Assembly: GCA_964482535.1 (NCBI GenBank)
Contig: CAYZXU010000080.1
Location: 1-11,052, forward strand
Length of the DNA: 11,052 bases
Source: CAYZXU01 sp964482535
GTDB taxonomy: Bacteria; Desulfobacterota; Desulfobacteria; Desulfobacterales; BuS5
Reading direction: 5' to 3'
Below, one piece after another: positions 6,027-11,052 of the stretch; position 1 is the stretch's first letter; every line of letters starts with the position of its first letter. The position numbers and the translations under genes were made by a program. A model generated the notes under the pieces. The model did no database searches, was not told where the DNA came from, and worked only from the letters and a program-made list of their open reading frames with translations.

Positions 6027-7411
6027 AAAGGACTCAAATAAAGGCAATTCTGAAAAAGGGTAATGTATCACCCTTTAATGTTGCCAAACTTAACTTTAAC
6101 ACAATCTGGAGTTATGAGCATTTACAAAAACCAATTCTTTCTGAAGATGAACTGCAATCTCTTTTATATAAACTGAGTCCTGAAGAATCTGCGGATTATA
6201 GATACTGGCGAGAATGGTTTAAAGATATCCTGGAAGTCTATAACCAGGCCAACGATCATTATAATGCTGCTTCCAGTTTAATTTTTCGCTTACTTTGGTT
6301 TATCGAAAAAGATTTAAACCAAAATTACATTCAAAATCTTTATAAAGCTTTTTATCCGCAAATAGTAACAGCAAAACAGTATCAGGATATTAAAAAGAAA
6401 GACAGGCAGGACAGGCTGAAAGCAAAGCTTCCTGTTATTTATTGTATAGCGGAGATTATAGAAAATAGACTCCCAAAAGAGGGGTTGTCGCTTGAGGATT
6501 ACGTTTATAGAGATCCGGATGAAGACTTTAATCCTGAAGACAGGCAATTAGCGGCAGGTCTTTTTAAAAAAGTCGTTAAAAAGCTTTTACCTCTCATTGA
6601 GCAGGGCAAGGTATCAGTTACCTATAAATCGCAGCTTGTGAAGGCGTTAAGATCGGCTCTGAAAAAGGCACCCGACCAGATTGCAGATATCCTTCTGGGA
6701 AGCCTGTATAATGATGTTGAGGTGCCTGTAAAGATTTTAGAAACAAGCACAATAGCAGGGGAACAGTTTTATCGGCATTTTAAAGAATGCAGATCAAGGA
6801 TTGATACTTTTTACCCTGAACACATCGGGGGTTATGCCATTGCGCAAGATTCAACCTCCAGCCATATTGATGAAAAGGGTTATTATAACTCATTTGATTT
6901 GTTCGACAAACAAAGCGGGTTAGATTGGTTTGCTACAAATGGAGGCATGCATACTTTTTTCTCAATCCAACTTAGAGATATCGACCTTTATATAAGGTCC
7001 TTTCAATTTAAGAGGATGGTTTTAGATGTTTTAACCGGAAAGCTGAATATGCCGTTAAATCAAGACGTCAACGGAAAAGACAAGGATTTAGAGGCGTATA
7101 GAAATTTGCTTTTTACTAATCTGGATATTCTTATTGGATATAACCGGGAGCTGTCAAAACTCATAACGGATAAGGGGGATAAAGCTATTGAAGATTATTA
7201 TCCAAATCAGATGGTGGTTGATTACTGCATTGCCAGAATTGAGCAACAGTTGCAATCCCATGAATCTGCTCATAGTAACTGGTTTAATGATATCAAAGAT
7301 GTTTACCTGAAAGAAAGCTTTAAAACAATGCCGCAAGATCGGATTGACTGGATGTTGACGATAGGGAACAAGGCGCAGAGAGCACATTTTAGTGAGCTTG
7401 TCAAAAAATAA
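6023..7411 (+). CDS. Unrecognised 462-residue helical protein
   Basis: ATG 6023 overlaps the upstream stop (ATGA) and follows GGAGGG at 6014-6019. The product is soluble, mostly helical, rich in Lys, Asp, Tyr and Phe, and without a recognisable nucleotide-binding, nuclease or zinc motif. A middle stretch of about residues 265-310 (GGYAIAQDSTSSHIDEKGYY, then LDWFATNGGMHTFF) is glycine- and aromatic-rich and could be a functional centre. The frame is intact over 1.4 kb, in contrast to the broken primase upstream, which suggests that it is kept by selection or is a recent arrival. It forms an operon with the helix-turn-helix protein. I do not know the family. Confidence 0.7.
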   Translation: MKRTQIKAILKKGNVSPFNVAKLNFNTIWSYEHLQKPILSEDELQSLLYKLSPEESADYRYWREWFKDILEVYNQANDHYNAASSLIFRLLWFIEKDLNQNYIQNLYKAFYPQIVTAKQYQDIKKKDRQDRLKAKLPVIYCIAEIIENRLPKEGLSLEDYVYRDPDEDFNPEDRQLAAGLFKKVVKKLLPLIEQGKVSVTYKSQLVKALRSALKKAPDQIADILLGSLYNDVEVPVKILETSTIAGEQFYRHFKECRSRIDTFYPEHIGGYAIAQDSTSSHIDEKGYYNSFDLFDKQSGLDWFATNGGMHTFFSIQLRDIDLYIRSFQFKRMVLDVLTGKLNMPLNQDVNGKDKDLEAYRNLLFTNLDILIGYNRELSKLITDKGDKAIEDYYPNQMVVDYCIARIEQQLQSHESAHSNWFNDIKDVYLKESFKTMPQDRIDWMLTIGNKAQRAHFSELVKK

Positions 7412-7697
7412 AAATATTTGATTTTTTTGCCCAGTGTCAGGCAAATAAAACTTACACAAAAGGCAAGCATTCTGGCAAACGTGGCCGCGAGCCCTATAGG
7501 ACTCGTAGAAATTGCCGTTGAAGGCAAAGCCCATGAAAAGGATGACAAATGTAATTATCGTCACAAATTTCATAGTATGATAGAATTGCAAACGACATTT
7601 GGCTGATTTTTAGCAATCAAAATTGTAGCAATGCTGCTTGCGATATGGTAAATTTATGTTTTTGAGAGATATTGAAACAAAATAAGGAGTTACCGGC
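7412..7697. other. Gap between the element genes and the peptidase unit
   Basis: This 286-base stretch holds no convincing gene. A hairpin TTTGCC/GGCAAA (7426-7431 with 7440-7445) has T residues before rather than after it. An imperfect palindrome lies at 7488-7505 (CGAG, CCTATAGG, CTCG). Open frames on both strands around 7420-7600 are weak. The minus-strand one begins MQFYHTMKFVTIITFVILFM like a membrane anchor but runs into the antisense of the preceding gene. A promoter for the peptidase unit should lie near 7600-7680, but I cannot call its boxes. Confidence 0.4.
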
Positions 7698-9167
7698 GTG
7701 CCAGTATTTTTCGCGAAAGAACAACATGTCTTAATTCAGCTTGAGTCCGATGATGATTGGATGACTTTTTATAATAGCTGCGAGGGGTATATTACACAAC
7801 AGGATTTTCAGTTGATTCATGATTACCTGAAACAATCCGCAAAGACCGTTGTTATTGAAAAAGGCTATGTGGATGTTGATTATCGGGATACATATTTTAA
7901 TTTTTTCTCCCGGAAGTTTGCCCAGTATCCAAGCAAGACTATCAGGGCAAATTTCTTCATGGATAAAATATCTCCCCGGATGCTATTCAAGCTTGACCGT
8001 TATCAGGATGCGTATATCGGTTTTATTGTGTTAAGGCCCAACCGTGTTGCCGCCATTGGCCGCACCATACTGGATCCAGGGAAATTACCTTTTGTCACGG
8101 GGCATATTTGTGTTTCCGAATACCCTGTTCATATTCTTGGCGCTGAATTAACAGTAAAAGGTTTTCCTTATATGAGCCAGGACACAGATGTGACGGTTTG
8201 TGCCCATGCAGCCTGTTGGATGATCTTTCGATATTTCAGTCAGAGGTATAACCGATATTTCGAGAAGTGGCCGTATGAAGTGACGCAACTTACAAAGGAC
8301 GTTTCCACAGGCAGGCTGGTTCCATCAAAAGGGTTGACTGCATGTCAGGTAACCGAGATGTTCAGTAATTTTGGTTTTGCACCTGAAATTTATATTCGAG
8401 GTCAGCACCAGGAATTGTTTGATAAGCTTCTCTATATGTATGTTGAATCAGGGCTCCCGGTTGTTGCAGCTTTGTCCGGACATGGGCATGCCATCACCAT
8501 TATCGGCCACATATCGAATTTCAATATTTCTTTTCCTGCCACTCCGACATCGAGTGACACCTACCTGCGCGGTTTCATCGCCAATGACGATAATTTTCTT
8601 CCCTACCAGGGCGTAAGGAAAAATGATTCTGTGCCGGATGGATACTGGTCACGATTCAAGATAGAAGAAATTGATACGTTTATTGTGCCGTTATATGAAA
8701 AGATCCACCTCTCAGCGGAACATGTTATAAAGTTGTCAGAAGCAATTTTAACGGAAAAAACGTTGGGATTAAATGCCCGATCAAATCTGTTGAAATATGA
8801 TGATGTGATCACCAGAACTTTCCTGACTTCATCAAAGTCTTTTAAGAAAATGAGAAGAGGCGATTCTCTGCCATTTGGTATCACAAACGTGTATTGTGAA
8901 ATGGCTATGCCAAAATTTATCTGGGTGTGTGAACTTTCCACCCCGGACTTGTTCAAAGATGGCAAAATTGCCGGTGAAATACTTTTTGATGCAACAGCAA
9001 ATCCCCATGACAGAATGGCCTTTTTGTCTATCCACTATCCTGACTTTTTTTTGTTGAACAATAGAGATTTCTTGACAAACGACCCAAAAAGATTCAATAT
9101 TCATGCTGTTAACACGGACAAAATTATTCCATATTATTGTTATGTAAACAATCTTTCCGAGGTATAA
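7698..9167 (+). CDS. Papain/C39-like cysteine peptidase with unknown N- and C-terminal regions
   Basis: A 489-residue protein from GTG 7698, with AAGGAG at 7681-7686. No signal peptide is seen, so it is probably cytoplasmic. The centre has the papain-like fold signature: Gln161 and Cys168 in SQDTDVTVCAHAACWM, His264 in GHGHAITIIG, and Asn296/Asp298 in IANDDNF. These would be the oxyanion Gln, the nucleophile, the general base and its partner. Residues 1-155 form an extra domain ending in YIGFIVLRPNRVAAIGRTIL. Residues 310-489 are another region without known motifs. C39-like enzymes cleave leader peptides or other substrates. Here the small lysine-rich gene directly downstream could encode a substrate, inhibitor or adaptor. 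There is no ABC transporter alongside, so it is not a standard bacteriocin exporter. Confidence 0.72.
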   Translation: MPVFFAKEQHVLIQLESDDDWMTFYNSCEGYITQQDFQLIHDYLKQSAKTVVIEKGYVDVDYRDTYFNFFSRKFAQYPSKTIRANFFMDKISPRMLFKLDRYQDAYIGFIVLRPNRVAAIGRTILDPGKLPFVTGHICVSEYPVHILGAELTVKGFPYMSQDTDVTVCAHAACWMIFRYFSQRYNRYFEKWPYEVTQLTKDVSTGRLVPSKGLTACQVTEMFSNFGFAPEIYIRGQHQELFDKLLYMYVESGLPVVAALSGHGHAITIIGHISNFNISFPATPTSSDTYLRGFIANDDNFLPYQGVRKNDSVPDGYWSRFKIEEIDTFIVPLYEKIHLSAEHVIKLSEAILTEKTLGLNARSNLLKYDDVITRTFLTSSKSFKKMRRGDSLPFGITNVYCEMAMPKFIWVCELSTPDLFKDGKIAGEILFDATANPHDRMAFLSIHYPDFFLLNNRDFLTNDPKRFNIHAVNTDKIIPYYCYVNNLSEV

Positions 9168-9168
9168 G

Positions 9169-9342
9169 ATGAACTCATTAAAAAAGCTTAAAATGAAAAA
9201 GGTAAAAAACCTGCTTTCTTCAAAAGAGGAGGTTGATAAAGTACGTTCTTCCCTGGAGCAAAAAACCGCTCAGGCTTTTATTGATTTTGCAAAATCAAGG
9301 CAAAAAGTGCAGGAAATGGCTCATTTAAAATATCTCGATTGA
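9169..9342 (+). CDS. Lysine-rich helical small protein paired with the peptidase
   Basis: A 57-residue product from ATG 9169, one base after the peptidase stop, with GAGG at 9159-9162. It begins strongly basic (MNSLKKLKMKKVKNLL) and continues as a charged amphipathic helix (KEEVDKVRSSLEQKTAQAF, then AKSRQKVQEMAH). There is no Gly-Gly leader site, no Cys and no membrane segment, so a classical class II bacteriocin or RiPP precursor is unlikely. The tight spacing and the terminator straight after it show that it belongs with the peptidase. It may be a substrate, an inhibitor or a DNA- or RNA-binding partner. No family recognised. Confidence 0.65.
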   Translation: MNSLKKLKMKKVKNLLSSKEEVDKVRSSLEQKTAQAFIDFAKSRQKVQEMAHLKYLD

Positions 9343-9365
9343 ATTTTAAAACTTTTTGGTTATCA

Positions 9366-9406
9366 AGCTCATATGCTTTTTTAAAACAAGTATATGAGCT
9401 TTTTTT
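9366..9406 (+). terminator. Intrinsic terminator of the peptidase unit
   Basis: AGCTCATAT at 9366-9374 pairs exactly with ATATGAGCT at 9392-9400. A G-T pair and CTT/AAG extend the stem, and a run of T follows at once. It lies 24 bases after the stop of the small lysine-rich gene. Confidence 0.85.
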
Positions 9407-9699
9407 ATTTAAAAATATTTCAGAAAAAACAGAATGACGTGCTGCCACAAAAACTGCGTCAAAAAGCTTTCAGAAATTATAAAAAGGATTTTTTAGGGAG
9501 CAGCATAAGGAATGTGACGGTATTTATTAAATTTAAAAATATAGAATCCATATTCCATAGGAGTTTTAGGCCATAATTAGATGGACTCTCTCGCCAATTA
9601 ACAACTTAACAACTTAGCAACTTTTTTTAACGTACAAAAACCCTTGGGGACATACAGATTTAAGGTTTTTTTGTTTTTTACAGTCCAGTAAAGTGCATT
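9407..9699. other. Stretch without a recognisable gene
   Basis: AT-rich sequence between the terminator and the rhuM remnant. The only repeat seen is a short tandem at 9600-9622 (AACAACTT twice, then AGCAACTT). An open frame at 9394-9576 on the + strand begins inside the terminator hairpin, has no ribosome binding site and reads as low-complexity Lys/Phe, so I do not call it. Confidence 0.5.
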
Positions 9700-10098
9700 A
9701 TAGTTCATCGAATTGCCTGACTTAAACCTGTCATCATTAAGGGTAAAACCTTTAATGATATACTCTTTTAGTCACTATGTTGCCCATATGCGGAATTTGG
9801 TGGCTATTTGTGATTTCACCCGGTAGCCCAATGAGATGATCAGATCAAGATTATAATATACGACATTGTATTTCTTGCATCTTTGGCAGTTGTTCGGAAT
9901 TTCCGAACAACTGAATTACGCTGCAATTCGCCTTCTTCAAAGATGTGCTTAATATGTTCACTAATATTGGGCTTACTATAGTCAAATAGCTCAACAAGCT
10001 GTCCTTGTGTCAGCCATACTGTCTCGAACCTCGATGTTCAGCTGTCCGCCGTCACCTTCGTAGATGATTATTTCGCTGTTTGGTTCACCATTTTGCAT
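9700..10098 (-). pseudogene. rhuM: rhuM remnant (RhuM-family protein), multiply broken
   Basis: Read on the minus strand from ATG 10098 with frame changes, the fragments are EIIIYEGDGGQLNIEVR, VWLTQGQLVELFDYSKPNI, then SVVRKFRTTAKDA, YNLDLIISLGYRVKSQIA, and LKEYIIKGFTLNDDRFKSG. These are the conserved N-terminal blocks of RhuM, a protein often encoded inside type I restriction-modification loci. Frameshifts lie near 10020-10028 and 9870-9880. Two adjacent stops (TGA at 9772-9774 and TAG at 9775-9777) replace the QR expected between WAT and LKEY. Homology ends at SMNY near 9700, so roughly the C-terminal half of the family's usual length is gone. It starts 4 bases after the hsdM stop, as in an operon. 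It cannot make a full protein. Confidence 0.88.
9887..9913. repeat. 27-bp perfect palindrome inside rhuM
   Basis: CAGTTGTTCGGAA (9887-9899), one central T, then its exact reverse complement (9901-9913). It coincides with the codons for the conserved RhuM motif SVVRKFRTT, so the symmetry may come from coding constraint (VVR and RTT on opposite strands) rather than a binding site. Confidence 0.6.
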
Positions 10099-10102
10099 TA
10101 AC

Positions 10103-10462
10103 TCATGCCCCCTCAATATCTGCCACAATTTCATCAATGGCTGCAGTACCTCTGGTAGAAAGCTATGCGAGCATGTGCATGGTGAAAGCAAGATCCGCCT
10201 TGCTCGGTGGCGCCAAAACTCCTGCCAGCGAAAAACGCGGATCATTAATGAGGATCGGGTTATTTTTGCCATCCCACTTAATCGAGCAGGGTGGATTGGA
10301 GACGATGGCGTCAAAGAGTTTATCATCCCAGTGCTTGGGATCGGTAAGCGTGTCACCGTGGGCGATATCAAACTTTTCGTAGTTTATGTCGTGCAGAAAC
10401 ATATTGACCCGGCAAAGGTGATAGGTGGTGATGTTTTCGCTGATGAAACGATAAAAAAGCAA
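10103..10462 (-). pseudogene. hsdM: hsdM remnant (type I N6-adenine methyltransferase), truncated and deleted
   Basis: The minus-strand frame from about 10462 reads TTYHLCRVNMFLHDINYEKF, DAIVSNPPCSIKWDGKNNP, then INDPRFSLAGVLAP and KADLAFTMHMLA, typical of HsdM just around catalytic motif IV. The family has NPPY or NPPF; here the fourth residue is Cys. A TAG at 10163-10165 takes the place of the expected Trp. The same frame then gives LSTRGTAAI joined directly to DEIVADIEGA and a stop at 10103, which looks like the extreme HsdM C-terminus, so a large in-frame internal deletion has occurred. The 5' part is missing: homology starts near 10440-10460. It lies upstream of rhuM on the same strand. 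HsdM would methylate adenine together with HsdS; this remnant cannot. Confidence 0.88.
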
Positions 10463-10529
10463 GAATAAAACGATCGAGTATCACGCCGGCCGGTGAACTC
10501 TTTATCACCATTATATAATTACCTCATGT

Positions 10530-10578
10530 GGTCAATTTTAGGCTTTATTTTTTTGTATAAGGGGGGGTCAATTTTAGG
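10530..10578. repeat. 13-bp direct repeats, possible IS end remnant
   Basis: GGTCAATTTTAGG occurs at 10530-10542 and again at 10566-10578, the second behind a run of seven G. Repeated GGTCAATTTT-like blocks beside G runs recall the multiple terminal repeats of IS21-type insertion sequences. No transposase is present. It lies exactly where the hsdM homology is lost and before the ykgJ-like gene, so it could mark the insertion or deletion that removed the hsdM 5' end. Confidence 0.35.
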
Positions 10579-10593
10579 TTGTAAAAAACAAGC

Positions 10594-10950
10594 TCATCTC
10601 TTCTTTAACTGTTGTCGGTTACTATGCATGCGACAGGTTGTGTCTTGAATATCGTTTGCTGGGTATCCTCTACAAATGTTGGATCTAACTTCATATGCGC
10701 GGCATGCATAGGCACCATCCGTCATATTCAGAAAGACACAGTCTCCGTTTTCTTTGAATTTCATAAAGCGCTTTTCACCCTTTCGCTCACCACTATTGGA
10801 GAACTCTTCAGATGCAAGTCCCGTAAAGGATTCAATCTCTTCAATTTCTTTTTGAGACAATTGGATGTACGGAAAAGTCCTACAGCACGCACCACAGTTA
10901 ATGCAAATATGCGTTGATTCGCTTTCGGTTGTCTTTCGGGATTTACTCAC
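10594..10950 (-). CDS. YkgJ-family cysteine-cluster protein
   Basis: A 118-residue protein on the minus strand, starting at GTG 10950 with AGGAA about 8 bases upstream. Cysteines are placed as in the YkgJ/UPF0153 (CxxCxxCC) family: CINCGACCR near residue 16, then CVFL, YACRAYEVRSNICRGYP and TTCRMH. These proteins are thought to chelate zinc or an Fe-S cluster; their biochemical role is largely unknown. The FPYIQLSQKEIEEIESFTGL block after the first cluster is also typical. Length is normal, the frame is intact and no membrane segment is seen. Upstream lies an imperfect inverted repeat (10966-11026), downstream the direct repeats. It runs toward the decayed restriction locus but appears unrelated to it. 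Confidence 0.88.
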   Translation of the reverse strand: MSKSRKTTESESTHICINCGACCRTFPYIQLSQKEIEEIESFTGLASEEFSNSGERKGEKRFMKFKENGDCVFLNMTDGAYACRAYEVRSNICRGYPANDIQDTTCRMHSNRQQLKKR

Positions 10951-10965
10951 GCTGTTGTTCCTGAG

Positions 10966-11026
10966 CTAACGGCTAAAATCAGGGGATTGGGTAAAAGCCA
11001 CAGTCACCTGAGGTAATCCCCGTTAG
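10966..11026. repeat. Imperfect inverted repeat, attC-like, upstream of the ykgJ-like gene
   Basis: CTAACGG (10966-10972) pairs with CCGTTAG (11020-11026). Inside, GGGGATT (10982-10988) pairs with AATCCCC (11015-11021), sharing two C bases with the outer arm. Read on the minus strand the outer boxes are TTCTAAC and GTTAGCT, each one base from the integron attC consensus boxes RYYYAAC and GTTRRRY. The ykgJ start lies 15 bases after the GTTAG box, a spacing usual for gene cassettes. Against this, one spacer is missing and the other is long, and no second site is seen after the gene. Confidence 0.3.
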
Positions 11027-11052
11027 AACCCATCGTGCCCTATTAAGGCAAT

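Noticed and set aside
7426..7445. Hairpin TTTGCC/GGCAAA as terminator of the 462-aa gene
   Set aside because: The T run comes before the stem on the + strand and no T run follows on either strand.
7154..7591. Minus-strand ORF of 145 aa starting MQFYHTMKFVTIITFVILFM
   Set aside because: More than half is antisense to the intact 462-aa gene, and no ribosome binding site is evident. The first 30 residues look like a membrane anchor but give no family.
7418..7606. Plus-strand ORF of 62 aa in the gap before the peptidase gene
   Set aside because: TTG start in a T-rich stretch, no ribosome binding site, no recognisable motif.
9394..9576. Plus-strand ORF of 60 aa
   Set aside because: Starts inside the terminator hairpin, has no ribosome binding site and is of low-complexity composition.
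9600..9622. Iterons or a CRISPR-like repeat (AACAACTT units)
   Set aside because: Only two exact units and one variant, 8 bases each, without spacers or nearby replication or cas genes.
10064..10468. Plus-strand ORFs of 134 and 100 aa
   Set aside because: They are the antisense of the clear hsdM and rhuM remnants.

Overview
The window is AT-rich, with runs of A and T, ATG/GTG/TTG starts and purine-rich ribosome binding sites. It looks like an accessory region of a Gram-negative bacterium. From protein style I would guess a sulfate-reducing Desulfobacterota species, but no marker gene here proves that. No rRNA, tRNA, CRISPR array, integrase or housekeeping gene was seen.

Left part (1-7411, all + strand): an integrative or phage-satellite-like element. 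It opens with the 3' part of an unrecognised gene (2-517) and a 356-residue protein with a four-cysteine cluster and a possible C-terminal winged helix (533-1603). A 237-base gap follows. It holds two near-identical palindromes (GTGAAATTTCAC core) and a compact predicted RNA: a three-way junction, a GAAA-capped hairpin and a strong intrinsic terminator. Next come a 31-codon small ORF, an AlpA-type regulator, and a toprim primase/SF3-like helicase that should be one chain of about 935 residues. That gene is broken twice, by a 4-bp tandem duplication and by a 1-base loss. Two small ORFs after it (a TubC_N-docking-like peptide and a Cys-rich tail) may be one gene split by an extra A. A 16-bp inverted repeat marks the end of the primase. 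A translationally coupled pair closes this part: an HTH/coiled-coil protein and an unrecognised 462-residue protein, both intact.

Middle (7698-9406, + strand): a self-contained two-gene unit with its own ribosome binding sites and terminator. It encodes a 489-residue papain/C39-like cysteine peptidase and a 57-residue lysine-rich helical peptide starting 1 base after its stop. This is the best candidate here for an undescribed system.

Right part (9407-11052, minus strand): a decayed type I restriction-modification locus. An hsdM remnant has lost its 5' part, has a nonsense codon, an in-frame internal deletion and NPPC in place of NPPY. A rhuM remnant carries two frameshifts and two adjacent stop codons. 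A 13-bp direct repeat that may be the end of an IS21-like insertion sequence follows. Last is an intact YkgJ-family cysteine-cluster gene with an attC-like imperfect inverted repeat just upstream.

Overall the picture is layered mobile DNA: a replication module that has lost function beside intact cargo genes, next to a ruined defence locus. All function calls come from motif recognition by eye; no database search was run.
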